64,000 bases of DNA from Saprospiraceae bacterium (GCA_016710235.1 JADJLG010000001.1:1353501-1417500), one strand, 5' to 3'; counted from the first letter of the stretch, positions 45,837-55,767 are shown. A program made the numbers and translations. Notes: generated by a model not told the origin, from the letters alone.

Positions 45837-46571
45837 TTACCAAAAGCATTTTTCTCCATGGATACGCAACCAATCCTCAGCTCTCTGAAAATCCGGCATA
45901 GCCCTGGCTACCTGGGCCCAAAATCTGTCTGAATGGTTGTGTTCGACCAAATGTGCGAGTTCATGTATGATTACATAATCGTACACAAACAAAGGAGTCA
46001 ATAAAAGTCTGGAACTAAAACTCAGGTTACCTGCAGTACTGCAAGATCCCCAATTACTGTGATTATGCCTAATCTTTACATTTCGGTAAGTTCGCTGATA
46101 ATGCTTGTGGTTCAATTCAAAAACTCTCATCTTCAACCGAGGTAAGAAACGTCTGCTAATCAAGCCATGAATAACAGTAGAGCAGACCTCTTTTTTTTGA
46201 TCGTCTTCCAATCCTTCAGGAAGATAGATCTGAAGAGTATTTTCTACCAGATTAGCCTTGGCTACCTGATCTGTACCTTTTTCAACAACTTGGAGGACGA
46301 TCTCTTCCCCGAGTACCATATATTTTTTTCCACTGACGTATGCTTTGGCAGAATATCTTTCTTTTAGTGAAGCATCACTTTTGATTCGATCACCAATCCA
46401 GTTTTTTGCCCATTCAATATGTTTTTCTGTATCGGGGATTGAACTCAGAAAAGGGATTCTAAGGATTGCCTTATCCTTACCCAAAGATACCCGTGCAGAA
46501 GAACGTCTTTCCAGGTGGATTTCCAGCAAGATATTAAGTTCGTCAAATCGGAGCTTTGTCCTCCTGATCAT
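45837..46571 (-). CDS. YgjP-like (DUF45) metallopeptidase-fold protein
   Basis: 244 residues. The C-terminal third carries the zinc motif HELAHLVEHNHSDRFW (HExxH plus a downstream His). It is preceded by the family's diagnostic RHNHSNWGSCSTAGNLSFSSRLLLTP and YVIIHELAH strands. Members resemble the minimal gluzincin fold of SprT/WLM proteases, and E. coli YgjP has been reported as a UTP pyrophosphatase, so the activity is uncertain. There is no signal peptide. It starts 11 bp after the serC stop and is likely co-transcribed with it. Confidence 0.9.
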   Translation of the reverse strand: MIRRTKLRFDELNILLEIHLERRSSARVSLGKDKAILRIPFLSSIPDTEKHIEWAKNWIGDRIKSDASLKERYSAKAYVSGKKYMVLGEEIVLQVVEKGTDQVAKANLVENTLQIYLPEGLEDDQKKEVCSTVIHGLISRRFLPRLKMRVFELNHKHYQRTYRNVKIRHNHSNWGSCSTAGNLSFSSRLLLTPLFVYDYVIIHELAHLVEHNHSDRFWAQVARAMPDFQRAEDWLRIHGEKCFW

Positions 46572-46582
46572 ATGTAAAAGAC

Positions 46583-47653
46583 TTATCCGACATTTTTTTC
46601 GAAATCCTGCATAAGATTTACCAATGTTTCAACACTGGATAGTTCTAATGCATTGTAAAGTGATGCTCTAAAACCACCTACGGATCTGTGACCATTCAGA
46701 CCAACACAACCAGCAGCTTTGCATCGTTCCAAAAACATGCTTTCGTATTCTTGTTTTTTTGGTACAAAAACAACATTCATCAGAGATCTATCTTCAACTT
46801 TAACAGTGCCTTCAAAACATGAATTGCGATCAATTTCAGCGTATAGCAAATTGGCTTTTGCTTGATTTAAAGCCTGAATCTTTTCCAGTCCTCCTATTTT
46901 TTCAATCCATCTCATTGTCAACAAACTAACATAGATTGGGAATGCTGGAGGCGTGTTGTACATTGATCCTTTTTCCGCATGTGTTTTATAATCCAACATT
47001 GCAGGTAGTTTGCGCCCACTTCTAGATATCAGATTTTTGTGGATTACCACAAGTGTGACACCTGCAGGTCCCAGGTTTTTTTGTGCCCCGGCATAGATGA
47101 GCCCAAATTTATTGCCTTCTACAGGTCTGGAAAATAAATCAGACGACATATCGCAAATCAATGGCAATTCCGATTGAGGCCACCAGTGGTATTGACTGCC
47201 ATATATTGTATTGTTTGATGTCATGTGGAAATAAGCACCATCATTTGGAATATTATAATCTCTCGGTATATGCCTAAATTGGTCAGATTCTGAACTTGCC
47301 AAAACCACTGCCTGACCGAATAATTTTGCTTCACGGATCGCACCACTGGCCCATACTCCGGTATTGCTGTAATAGGCTTTTTCACCATCTCGTAATAGAT
47401 TCATTGGAACCATTGAAAATTGAGAACTTGCACCTCCACCAAGAAAAAGCACTGCATATTCATCACCAATCTGAAGAAGTTTCTTCACTCTTTCGTCGGA
47501 TTCATGCATTACAGCTTCAAAATCTTTACTTCGATGAGAAATTTCAAGTAGAGAAAGCCCACTTCCGTTAAAATCCAAAACAGCCTGAGCTGCTTCCTGT
47601 AAGACAGATTGAGGCAATATCGCTGGCCCGGCGTAAAAATTATGCTTTTTCAT
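46583..47653 (-). CDS. serC: Phosphoserine aminotransferase
   Basis: About 356 residues from the second ATG (47651-47653; the frame has MM). SerC converts 3-phosphohydroxypyruvate to phosphoserine with glutamate and PLP, and in many bacteria also makes the pdxA substrate in B6 synthesis. Conserved parts are HNFYAGPAILPQSVLQEA, GSGLSLLEISHRSKDF, LFLGGGASSQFSMVPMNLL and DMSSDLFSRPV. PLP-lysine segment YAGAQKNLGPAGVTLVVI and GHRSVGGFRASLYNA also match. Because PdxA and PdxH are encoded 30 kb away, three B6-pathway enzymes lie in this window. Confidence 0.97.
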   Translation of the reverse strand: MKKHNFYAGPAILPQSVLQEAAQAVLDFNGSGLSLLEISHRSKDFEAVMHESDERVKKLLQIGDEYAVLFLGGGASSQFSMVPMNLLRDGEKAYYSNTGVWASGAIREAKLFGQAVVLASSESDQFRHIPRDYNIPNDGAYFHMTSNNTIYGSQYHWWPQSELPLICDMSSDLFSRPVEGNKFGLIYAGAQKNLGPAGVTLVVIHKNLISRSGRKLPAMLDYKTHAEKGSMYNTPPAFPIYVSLLTMRWIEKIGGLEKIQALNQAKANLLYAEIDRNSCFEGTVKVEDRSLMNVVFVPKKQEYESMFLERCKAAGCVGLNGHRSVGGFRASLYNALELSSVETLVNLMQDFEKNVG

Positions 47654-47672
47654 CAATTTGTATAATTTGGCT

Positions 47673-47680
47673 CAAAGTTA
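47673..47680 (-). promoter_or_regulatory. -7 box for serC
   Basis: On the minus strand TAACTTTG matches TAnnTTTG exactly, 20 bp upstream of the serC ATG at 47653. Confidence 0.5.
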
Positions 47681-47804
47681 AGGATTCAGACGTAAGATGT
47701 TGCGTACAAAAGGAAATCGATATCTAATTTGAAAAAAAATGAACATTAGAAACTGAAAATTGGAATATTTTACCATAAATCGACACTAATATAATAAAGT
47801 GAAT

Positions 47805-48143
47805 ATGGCAAAACTAAGATCAAAAACAAACTCACCAACTGAAAAAACGAAAGTGATGAAAAAAAAGTCAAGCACCACAAAAAGCAAGAACGGTTTACAA
47901 CTCGAACACGAATCAAGTAAGGGTAGTTGTGGTGCAGTATTTTCAGGGGTCAAAATTTCACGATTGAGAATTTATAATGATGGTCGTGTATTCGCGTATA
48001 AGTTTCCCGGTGCCAATCAAAATTATATTGGGGCAACAACTGATGCTAATATTATCAAAGCATTATTTCTGGCTCGAGATAATGAACGAATGGTGACCGG
48101 ATATACGGATGATGCTTGTAGAATTACTTTTCTGGACTACTAA
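47805..48143 (+). CDS. Small basic protein of unknown function
   Basis: 112 residues from the ATG at 47805 (the frame also allows a GTG two codons earlier). The first ~35 residues are low-complexity and Lys/Thr/Ser-rich (MAKLRSKTNSPTEKTKVMKK). The remaining ~75 residues look like one folded domain of mixed strands (GAVFSGVKISRLRIYNDGRVFAYKFPG, NYIGATTDANIIKALFLARDNERMVTGYTDDACRITFLDY). I do not recognise it. The basic tail could bind nucleic acid or the membrane. It is isolated, divergent from serC, and followed by a 500-bp non-coding region. Confidence 0.65.
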   Translation: MAKLRSKTNSPTEKTKVMKKKSSTTKSKNGLQLEHESSKGSCGAVFSGVKISRLRIYNDGRVFAYKFPGANQNYIGATTDANIIKALFLARDNERMVTGYTDDACRITFLDY

Positions 48144-48335
48144 CCCAAATGATATTGCTTAATTTGTATTACATAGCAAATTGATTTCAAAATCAATTCG
48201 TTATAATGTGCTTGATTAGCAAGGATAGATATCTTTTAGACAAGCCAAAAGTTCAACTGCACTTAGTTCAATCATTATAGTTACTAATGGAATTTGAAAA
48301 AAACAATTGTTTATTCAATGATTTGCTATTGCAAT

Positions 48336-48401
48336 GCCAAGCGAAAATTTGATCGATTCCCTCATAATCCAGTAAAATTGCTCTTTCGTTTTTCGCTTGG
48401 C
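48336..48401. repeat. 12-bp inverted repeat in non-coding DNA
   Basis: GCCAAGCGAAAA (48336-48347) is the exact reverse complement of TTTTCGCTTGGC (48390-48401), with a 42-bp internal region. It could be the closing stem of a structured RNA or a protein-binding site. No T-run follows. Confidence 0.6.
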
Positions 48402-48541
48402 GAAATCATCCGGTTACATCAAAACCCATGATTTTATTGTTGGTTTGATTCTCAATACGAATCTAAAAGTAAAAATGTGGGTGAAACAAGTTACTCAATT
48501 CATGGAGTATAGATGTTATAAACTCTAAAGGTCATAAAGAA

Positions 48542-48572
48542 AAAAGAGCCTGGAATATTTCCAGACTCTTTT
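48542..48572 (-). terminator. Intrinsic terminator of the small lipoprotein gene
   Basis: AAAAGAG-C-CTGGAA (48542-48555) pairs with TTCCAG-A-CTCTTTT (48559-48572), with a single internal C/A mismatch. Placed 69 bp past the minus-strand stop at 48641. Confidence 0.75.
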
Positions 48573-48640
48573 CTTAATTCTTCATTCCTAAAGTGAACTT
48601 GGTTCAGACTATTTTAGACTGAATGTATGTCACTCAAGAC

Positions 48641-49174
48641 TTATTTTTTTGCAGGCATCAATGCTGCTTTGAAACTTTGATATACAGACATTGAGTTTGC
48701 TCTGATCATTTCTAACTTTGATTTGTAACCTTCAGTCATTGTAGTAGCCTCAGCTACAGAATTTTTCAATTCATTGATTTGAGCCATAACGTCTCCTTCC
48801 AATTTGTTTGCTGCCAAACCTTCTTTAAGGCTGTTCATTTTGCTAGTAAGATCAGTCCATTTTGTTGAAAACTCTGAATAACCTTTAGTCAAACCTTCAA
48901 CGTTATTTAAGGACGCCATGTAGGTATTTTTCAAAGAGTCAATTGTAGCTGTTGCCGTTGGCGTCAATTTCAATTTTGGATCAACAACGAAACTGTCTTT
49001 CATTGAAGTCAAATTAGACTGAAGTCCTGAAATTAAATTTCCAATTTCTGCTACATTACCAGTAGATTTTTCCCAGTCTGCTGCTAAAGCATCAATTGGT
49101 GCACGAAATTGTTCGTTGTTTTTGCAAGAAACGATCAAAAGAGAAACAAATAATACGATTGCTAAATTTTTCAT
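48641..49174 (-). CDS. Helical lipoprotein of unknown function
   Basis: 177 residues. It has a lipoprotein signal (MKNLAIVLFVSLLIVSC, Cys17 lipidated). The remainder is predicted by eye to be helical and coiled-coil-like, rich in Leu, Ser, Lys and Thr with heptad-type spacing (ADWEKSTGNVAEIGNLISGLQSN, WTDLTSKMNSLKEGL, GDVMAQINELKNSVAEATTM). It should be anchored in a membrane leaflet facing the periplasm or surface. No domain family is recognised. It is probably monocistronic, with a -7 box 26 bp upstream and its own terminator. Confidence 0.8.
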   Translation of the reverse strand: MKNLAIVLFVSLLIVSCKNNEQFRAPIDALAADWEKSTGNVAEIGNLISGLQSNLTSMKDSFVVDPKLKLTPTATATIDSLKNTYMASLNNVEGLTKGYSEFSTKWTDLTSKMNSLKEGLAANKLEGDVMAQINELKNSVAEATTMTEGYKSKLEMIRANSMSVYQSFKAALMPAKK

Positions 49175-49199
49175 TGTGTGTTGGATTTTAATTTTAGCG

Positions 49200-49207
49200 C
49201 AAATGTA
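49200..49207 (-). promoter_or_regulatory. -7 box for the helical lipoprotein gene
   Basis: On the minus strand TACATTTG matches TAnnTTTG and lies 26 bp upstream of the ATG at 49174. Confidence 0.5.
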
Positions 49208-49290
49208 TTATGACATTTAAACCTTGCTGTTAATACGGATTAAGCTTTGTTAAAATAATAAGTTAATTAAGGAGTCAGTGAAGTTCTCTT

Positions 49291-50592
49291 TTAGCTCCGA
49301 TTTCTGATCAAAAGGATTTGCCCAGGCTGTAAAGCCTGTGAAATGTCGAGTTGATTCCAATCTATCAAGTCGCGTATTCCAACATTAGGATATTGGATGG
49401 CCACATCAGCAATGGATTCCTTGGCTTTCACAATGTGTCGAATCAGCCTGCTTTCTTCTAAATTTGGAGAAAGGTCTGCAAGTTTTTCTTTAGTAGGAAT
49501 GATCTCTGGTTTTGTATAAGCCACTTCAGTTGAGAGGTAACTGATAACGCCTTCAGGCTGGAAAACATATGGTCTGGAGAAACTGATCACTTCCAGATAA
49601 TTGTCTTCAGGATTTAAAGAGCGAACCTCTTCAGGGGTTAAGCCGTCCTTTGTTTCAAATTTGATAACATAGTAATCGACAAAAGAACTCATTAGACTAT
49701 CTGGAAGTGCAATGAATATTCCTTCTTTTTTGCCTGGAATATTACCTTTTCTATATGCAGGGTTGTAAAAATAAAAGATGTCTTTATCTATTTTGGTACT
49801 GGATAGCAAGTCAGAGACCTGCATTTCCTTGTATACTTTGGCATATGACAATGGTAAATGTAATGGCTCATCTGCATCCGGAAGCAGGTCATGTTCGCCA
49901 TAAAATTGCATCATATAGTTCATACCGATGAACGCGGGAACAAAAAGTTGTGTCTGCCTAGGCAAATACTTTCGCATTTCCCAAAAATTTTTGGGTACTC
50001 CTGAGTCAATTAGGTCTATGATTTTTTGCTCTCCACAGTTATAAGCTGCTAATGCCAGCGCCCAATCTCCAAAAAGATTGTAAAGTTTTTGAAGGTATTT
50101 GATTGCTGCTTTAGTTGAAAGAACAACGTCCAACCGCTGATCCATGGCTGCATCAACTTTTAAACCTAAGATTTTTGCGGTACCTGGCATGAATTGCCAT
50201 AAACCTGCTGCACCAACTCCCGATTTGGCTGCCGGATTGAGACCGGATTCGATTGCGGCTAAGAACTTCAAATCAGAAGGGAGATCGGCTTCCATAAACA
50301 ACTTGTCCAATACTGGAAAAAATTGCTCCCTTCTCTGCAATAGCATTTTACTGGCAGTTCTATCCACTGACACAAATCTCTTAACCTGATCCATTACATC
50401 TTCATCAATAGGCACCTCGCCTACAATGCTATACATACCTGAAAGCCTTGCTTTTACTTCATCTTCAAAAAATGGACTGCCCACAACAATAGGTGAACCT
50501 GGTTTGTCAGATGGGACGCCAGTACCCGCAGGCGCAAAAGTCCAAGCGCTGAGCAAGATAAAACCAATAAATAATGAAGCCGTCAAACGCAT
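49291..50592 (-). CDS. MltD-like membrane-bound lytic transglycosylase with LysM
   Basis: 433 residues. N-terminal signal (MRLTASLFIGFILLSAWTFA), then an SLT/lysozyme-like catalytic domain. The catalytic Glu115 is in FLAAIESGLNP, followed by GAAGLWQFMPGTAKILGL, ALAAYNCGEQKI and QTQLFVPAFIGMNYMMQF. A LysM peptidoglycan-binding domain closes the protein (IRHIVKAKESIADVAIQYP ... QALQPGQILLI). It cleaves glycan strands to 1,6-anhydro ends during wall growth and insertion of envelope machinery. A -7 box about 100 bp upstream implies a 5' leader of roughly 90 nt. Confidence 0.93.
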   Translation of the reverse strand: MRLTASLFIGFILLSAWTFAPAGTGVPSDKPGSPIVVGSPFFEDEVKARLSGMYSIVGEVPIDEDVMDQVKRFVSVDRTASKMLLQRREQFFPVLDKLFMEADLPSDLKFLAAIESGLNPAAKSGVGAAGLWQFMPGTAKILGLKVDAAMDQRLDVVLSTKAAIKYLQKLYNLFGDWALALAAYNCGEQKIIDLIDSGVPKNFWEMRKYLPRQTQLFVPAFIGMNYMMQFYGEHDLLPDADEPLHLPLSYAKVYKEMQVSDLLSSTKIDKDIFYFYNPAYRKGNIPGKKEGIFIALPDSLMSSFVDYYVIKFETKDGLTPEEVRSLNPEDNYLEVISFSRPYVFQPEGVISYLSTEVAYTKPEIIPTKEKLADLSPNLEESRLIRHIVKAKESIADVAIQYPNVGIRDLIDWNQLDISQALQPGQILLIRNRS

Positions 50593-51140
50593 AAAATGTA
50601 AAATAAGGATCGATGAATGGGTTGGCAGTAGGCTTAATTCTAGAAATTTAATTTCATAAAATCGAGCATGATCTGCGAAAACAGAAACGCAAAGGTATAA
50701 TAAATTTGTGTAAAGTAAAAGTTAACCGCCTAAATATGGTGTTAATACACATTACTAAAAATATTAATATAAAATAAGCCACAATTAAAATAAGTGGTCA
50801 AATTGTGATAATAGATTCAAAATCAAATGAAAATACATGGAATAAATTTGCATTAGTAAAAAATCAATAACATTTCTCAACGAGACTGTTTCTTATAAAA
50901 TTGAAGTTTATTTGTCGCAAATCAATATTTGCTTGATACCTACGTGGAATAGGACAGGACTATAATGGTGTGTAGTATAACTTAGTCTCTGAACAAAATA
51001 AAATGAATAATATCATGAACTAATTCTTTGGAAATATTCCATTAAAGGATAAATCTTGTGTACAAGTGGAGCATGAATCTTTCTGAAGCACTGAATAACT
51101 AATAATAAAATTCAAAAAATATCCAGAAAGTCAATAGCAA
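50593..51140. other. 548-bp intergenic region, mostly featureless
   Basis: Contains the -7 box of the lytic transglycosylase at its left end. The rest, up to the 3' end of the CotH-domain gene, has no frame that looks coding, no strong hairpin and no T-run. Confidence 0.5.
50690..50697 (-). promoter_or_regulatory. -7 box for the lytic transglycosylase gene
   Basis: On the minus strand TACCTTTG matches TAnnTTTG exactly; its 98-bp distance from the ATG at 50592 implies a leader. Confidence 0.45.
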
Positions 51141-54100
51141 TTATTTAACAATGCTTAATAGTTGTGAACTGCTTGTTCCATTTTTATCTATCACCTGAAC
51201 TAAATAATTTCCATCAGAAAAGTTCTTGTCGATTAGGTTAATTTTTAAATTTATACCATTTGCTTTTTGGGCCGAACAACAAACTCCCAACATATTATAA
51301 ACATAACAATTTGCATCGTTTACCGAATGTTCAAATTCCAATTCAACCCAATCTGAAGCAGGTTGAGGTCTTAATTTAAAGGATGAATTTTGAACTTGAT
51401 CCGCATTAGAGATTTCTGTAAAGCTACCTGGACTTCCTCCTGTAGTCTCACTGTATTTCCAGTTCGAACCAAAATGATTGTCCAAATTGGCACTAATGAG
51501 TTCAATGGATTTTCCACCAAGCATATTAACTGGAGGCCAAGGTGCTTTATTGTCAAAATTGACAAAATCGACGAGGATTCCATCCTTGTCGAATAGAAGA
51601 ATTCTTTCACCTTCATTTTTTAATTTACCGTCAGTCCATTGGAAAACTTGTCCCTGAAATTGACTAAATTTGATTTTGTCACTGGTGATAATGATAGCTT
51701 CTTTTGCATGAATAATAGCAGGAGTTTCGAAAACATATTCTACCCCTTCAGATATTCTATAGTTGGCTAATGAAATATCTTTATTCCCTGGATTGTAAAT
51801 TTCTAAATATTCAGGATAATTACTGAGTGAATCATCATAAAGGATCTCGGAAATCAAAAGTTGGTAGATTTCAGATTGCGGCCGTACATTTCTTGTTCCA
51901 AGATTTGATGCATCTGATGCCTTGCCTATCGCAGGTGACCCTGACTTGAGTTGAAAATTGTAATACGTTGGGTTCACAAATTCGGGATTTTCATTTATAT
52001 CACCACGATTAGGTAATCCCGGATCCAAATCCGATAGACAATCAACAAAGTTTAAACTGCTGAATGTATCAGCGCGATAAGCGTCGGATGAGGCATTACT
52101 TACAATACAGTTTGTGATTATACCAGACCCTCCTAATAAGCCTGAGTTTTTCTCGTAAGCAGATACTCCTTGCTGATTCCCAAAAAAAGTGCAATGATCA
52201 ATGGTAGCTTTGCTTTGATCTTTCAGTGCGATGCCAATAGTCGTGTAAACAATTGTATTGTCAAACAAGCTTGCTGTCGATTGCTGTCCAACAGAAATGC
52301 CTTTGTCGAAGCAATGATAAATATAATTATTTTCGATTTCAAGATTTTCACACTTTTCTCCAATATCTAACCCATCATTGTTGTCGCCTCTAAAATCATG
52401 AATGATGTTGTTTTTTACGATTCCATTTTTAACTCCATCATAATCAATAGCATCCATATCTTGTTCTATAGATCCCTCAAATTCACAATTCTCAACAATA
52501 GCAAATCCTTGCTTCACATTGATACAATCTCCTGTTACTTTAGATTTTATATTGGAGTTTCTTAATACGATGTTTGAAAATCGTGAAAATATAGGATTGT
52601 CCATCACATTTGTCAACTGTAAATGATCCATTGAAAGATCAGCATGATAACAACTGATGGCTGCTGGTTGATAGGTGCGATCTAAGCCAGCACTTGCGTT
52701 TGTAAATTGAGCAAAATTGAGGAAATTAGTGCTGTCAGAGTTTTGGAAGAATAATCCTCCCCATATTGTTTTGTCATTAAGGCCACTAAAGATGATTGGT
52801 TCTTTTTCTGAGCCTTGAGCATCGAGATGCCCATTGATTATTAAATTACAAGCTGCCGGAAATTTGATTTCAACTCCGGGTTCAATACTCAATTTAACTC
52901 CGGTTTTTACAAGGACATTTCCTGTTGCGATATATGGGGAACAGGCTTTGACCAGTTTTGTATCTGTGGAGATGTTTTCAGATAGTATACCACAATGACC
53001 ATCGATTTCAAATACAGCCCTTAGATTGCTCGCTTCTTTTTCCAGTTGCAATGAATAAATCGGAGAGTATTGAACAATTGTCACCGAACTTACATATTCA
53101 GCTAAAAGTTCTCCTTCAAAACTGATATCAGAACTGCTTGGATTCACCTGGTGGACCTCCACAGCGATCAGATTTTCTCCTGATTGTAAGGTTGTTTTTG
53201 GAATTTCTATGGATCTAAATTCATTTTCCGCTGTGCCACTGATATTACTACTGGCTAGAGTATTGAATTCAATTTTAGTTGGCTGTGAAGGAACATTGAA
53301 ACGATAAATTTCTTTGCCATTGACATAAATAACTGCTCCATCATCTGCCTTAAAGCGAAAAAATAAATTCACAATATTTGATATTGTATCTATATGGAAG
53401 TTTTGTCTGAAATAATATGTGATTGTTTTGTTGTTTGGATCATTCCCATATTGGAGGGTTGTCGCTTCATCACCGTCACCATATCCAAATTCAGCTTTTC
53501 CTTGAGTCCAATTTCTATCATCATAATTCGGACTGTTCCAATCAGCCGGAGGTGCCAGAGCCTCATCTCTGTATTTCCAGGTACTTTGCAGAGGAAAAAT
53601 ACTATGCGCACTGGTCATTATTTTTTCCCAATGGTGGAATTGAAAACCCGGATTAGCATTAGCTTGTAGTGTCAATTCAATTTTTTGGAGATAAGTTCCT
53701 TTCCAAGGAAATGTAGGAATTTTAAAATCATGTAATTTGATAGTACCGGCATCAGTTGAACTTATATATAAATTTAATGTGCTTAGTCCAGCCAAATTAA
53801 AAAAGTTAAGAAGATCAGTCCACATAAATGCATTGCGTTGTATGCCGTATTCTTTTAGTTGCGAAACTTCATTTTCCCAAAATTCTAAAGTGGGTATGGC
53901 GTCTCCATAAGAAGATGTTGTGCCTTTCCACCTCGCTATTTGGTAAGGCATCTCCGATCTGATGAGATTTGCAAAGTAATTTATTTTATTCTCAATGGTT
54001 ACAGGATGGTAACTCACGTATAAATGATCAGCAAATCGTGAGATAAACGCCTTTTTGTAGTTGTTATTTTCCAGCATTTTGCGCAAAAACAAAGTTGCCC

Positions 54101-55709
54101 ATGCAGGATTGCTATAAGATTGTCCATTTGTGGCGGTTGCCCAATTCATCCCGGTAGAATTGACGTTGGCCAAGTCAAAACCACGATCATAATCATGCAA
54201 TAACCACCTCCATTGATTTGCTCCGGACCGATTTTTGAAACAGGATACATTATGACCCCAAGAAGTATTTGCCGAAAATATTTGTGAGATAATATAGTCA
54301 GTATAGTTTTTAGTGTCCATTATCGACTGTAACAAAGCAAAATTGGTATCGGACTGAACCCCTGCACTCAGCAGGCCGACCATGGAATTGTATGAATTTA
54401 AATTGCCTTCTTTTACTTCTGTATTATTTTCAATATAGTCCAAACTATCTTCATTGATTTGGTGGTAATAATTACAGTAGTCAGCGTCTTGTTTTTCTCT
54501 GATATTATGTATTCCAAGATATTTGCCATTTATATAAACAGACGTTGGTCTAAAATCCTGAGCATCCAAGTCTGCATAATCATGTATTAATGATTGCATA
54601 AGTCCATCTCTAAAGAGGGTATTTGACCAATCATTACCAGAGCATCTTAAAATCAGGTCTCCAAATTCATTTCTTTTATTTCGGGGAAAAATCTGGAAAT
54701 TGAATTTACCTGATCCATAGGCTTTTCGCGAATAAATATTGAGGAGTTTTTGAGGTAATATCCAGGCATTCAATCCCCCTACTTGTACACCTGCATCATG
54801 ATGAAATCCAAGCAAGCCATCATTTTGATAGAATTCCAAATGGATGGGATATTCCCACTCAGGTTTAAAATTTTGTACATACAATCCACTATCTTTTCCA
54901 TAGAAATAATCAGGGTGAGTGGATAAAGAAAGTACAGGCAACTTGCGTTGCTCAAATTTTTCATTGATAAAGTAGGTATTTGTCACAATTGGACCTGGGA
55001 TTTGGTTTGGATAAAACATCCGGGCTTTAACAACTGTGGTTTGATTAATCAATATTGGAACTGAAAATATTAAACTGGTTTCAGATGGATCCGAACCGTC
55101 TGATGTAAATCTGATTGTCCCTGTATTGTACAGATTTTTGATATCAAGCTCAATGGCCTTGCTAAAAAATCCTCCGTTAACTGAAAAAACGGGCACTTGT
55201 TCGACTGCTGATGAAAAGAATTTGCTTGAATTATTAGATTTACCGGGAGTTGGTGTTGTAAATAAACCGAGATCTTTAGAACCATCCGTTTTTCTTCCGT
55301 AAGAAACGTCCTGATTTTGAGAACCAAAAGGGAGGAAGTCTACCAATTGACCAACAGAATTATACAGCACCACGCTTTCTCCGTCCGCGCTGAGTTTAAA
55401 ATCTGTATACAGCCCGGTGTTTTGTCCATCCGCCCAAACCAGCAAATATGATTTTGGGGCTATGCTTATATTTTGAGGGAAATGCCAGGTGGGATTATTG
55501 GTCTCCTCATCAGACAGTGACCAACCACTCAGATTGATTGATGTGCTTCCTTCATTATAGAGCTCAATCCAGTCCGAATAGACACCGTATTGCGGATCAG
55601 CCAAATTGCCGACATTGGAAGCCAGGAATTCATTAATCCACACTTGCGAATTGAGGCTGGACTCAATTAAGAGCAGACTCAAACACATGATAATCAATTG
55701 TTTTGTCAT
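51141..55709 (-). CDS. Giant secreted CotH/lamin-tail/beta-helix protein with T9SS domain
   Basis: About 1522 residues from the ATG at 55707-55709; the longer frame begins with a GTG. Order of parts: signal peptide, lamin-tail domain (WINEFLASN, YSDWIELYNEG), and a chitobiase C-terminal-like domain (GTIRFTSDGSDPSE). Next is a CotH kinase-like domain at about 255-610 (TSVYINGKYLGIHNIREKQD, WRWLLHDYDRGFDLANV), where WxxxxxDxD carries the metal-binding acidic residues. A ~50-residue B-repeat-like segment and a galactose-binding-like domain (YYFRQNFHIDTI) follow. A parallel beta-helix at ~910-1240, a second lamin-tail domain and a type A T9SS domain complete it. The CotH domain suggests surface protein phosphorylation; targets are unknown. 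Confidence 0.88.
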   Translation of the reverse strand: MTKQLIIMCLSLLLIESSLNSQVWINEFLASNVGNLADPQYGVYSDWIELYNEGSTSINLSGWSLSDEETNNPTWHFPQNISIAPKSYLLVWADGQNTGLYTDFKLSADGESVVLYNSVGQLVDFLPFGSQNQDVSYGRKTDGSKDLGLFTTPTPGKSNNSSKFFSSAVEQVPVFSVNGGFFSKAIELDIKNLYNTGTIRFTSDGSDPSETSLIFSVPILINQTTVVKARMFYPNQIPGPIVTNTYFINEKFEQRKLPVLSLSTHPDYFYGKDSGLYVQNFKPEWEYPIHLEFYQNDGLLGFHHDAGVQVGGLNAWILPQKLLNIYSRKAYGSGKFNFQIFPRNKRNEFGDLILRCSGNDWSNTLFRDGLMQSLIHDYADLDAQDFRPTSVYINGKYLGIHNIREKQDADYCNYYHQINEDSLDYIENNTEVKEGNLNSYNSMVGLLSAGVQSDTNFALLQSIMDTKNYTDYIISQIFSANTSWGHNVSCFKNRSGANQWRWLLHDYDRGFDLANVNSTGMNWATATNGQSYSNPAWATLFLRKMLENNNYKKAFISRFADHLYVSYHPVTIENKINYFANLIRSEMPYQIARWKGTTSSYGDAIPTLEFWENEVSQLKEYGIQRNAFMWTDLLNFFNLAGLSTLNLYISSTDAGTIKLHDFKIPTFPWKGTYLQKIELTLQANANPGFQFHHWEKIMTSAHSIFPLQSTWKYRDEALAPPADWNSPNYDDRNWTQGKAEFGYGDGDEATTLQYGNDPNNKTITYYFRQNFHIDTISNIVNLFFRFKADDGAVIYVNGKEIYRFNVPSQPTKIEFNTLASSNISGTAENEFRSIEIPKTTLQSGENLIAVEVHQVNPSSSDISFEGELLAEYVSSVTIVQYSPIYSLQLEKEASNLRAVFEIDGHCGILSENISTDTKLVKACSPYIATGNVLVKTGVKLSIEPGVEIKFPAACNLIINGHLDAQGSEKEPIIFSGLNDKTIWGGLFFQNSDSTNFLNFAQFTNASAGLDRTYQPAAISCYHADLSMDHLQLTNVMDNPIFSRFSNIVLRNSNIKSKVTGDCINVKQGFAIVENCEFEGSIEQDMDAIDYDGVKNGIVKNNIIHDFRGDNNDGLDIGEKCENLEIENNYIYHCFDKGISVGQQSTASLFDNTIVYTTIGIALKDQSKATIDHCTFFGNQQGVSAYEKNSGLLGGSGIITNCIVSNASSDAYRADTFSSLNFVDCLSDLDPGLPNRGDINENPEFVNPTYYNFQLKSGSPAIGKASDASNLGTRNVRPQSEIYQLLISEILYDDSLSNYPEYLEIYNPGNKDISLANYRISEGVEYVFETPAIIHAKEAIIITSDKIKFSQFQGQVFQWTDGKLKNEGERILLFDKDGILVDFVNFDNKAPWPPVNMLGGKSIELISANLDNHFGSNWKYSETTGGSPGSFTEISNADQVQNSSFKLRPQPASDWVELEFEHSVNDANCYVYNMLGVCCSAQKANGINLKINLIDKNFSDGNYLVQVIDKNGTSSSQLLSIVK

Positions 55710-55767
55710 CGCGAACACAGGTAATTTTTTAATGGAATCTATCTAAATTATGAAGCTTGAGGCCACG

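Larger units (their letters stand above)
48144..48640. other. 497-bp non-coding region with several inverted repeats
   Basis: No plausible gene on either strand. It holds a 9-bp hairpin at 48179-48198, a 12-bp inverted repeat at 48336-48347/48390-48401, and the terminator of the downstream minus-strand lipoprotein gene at 48542-48572. Confidence 0.6.
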
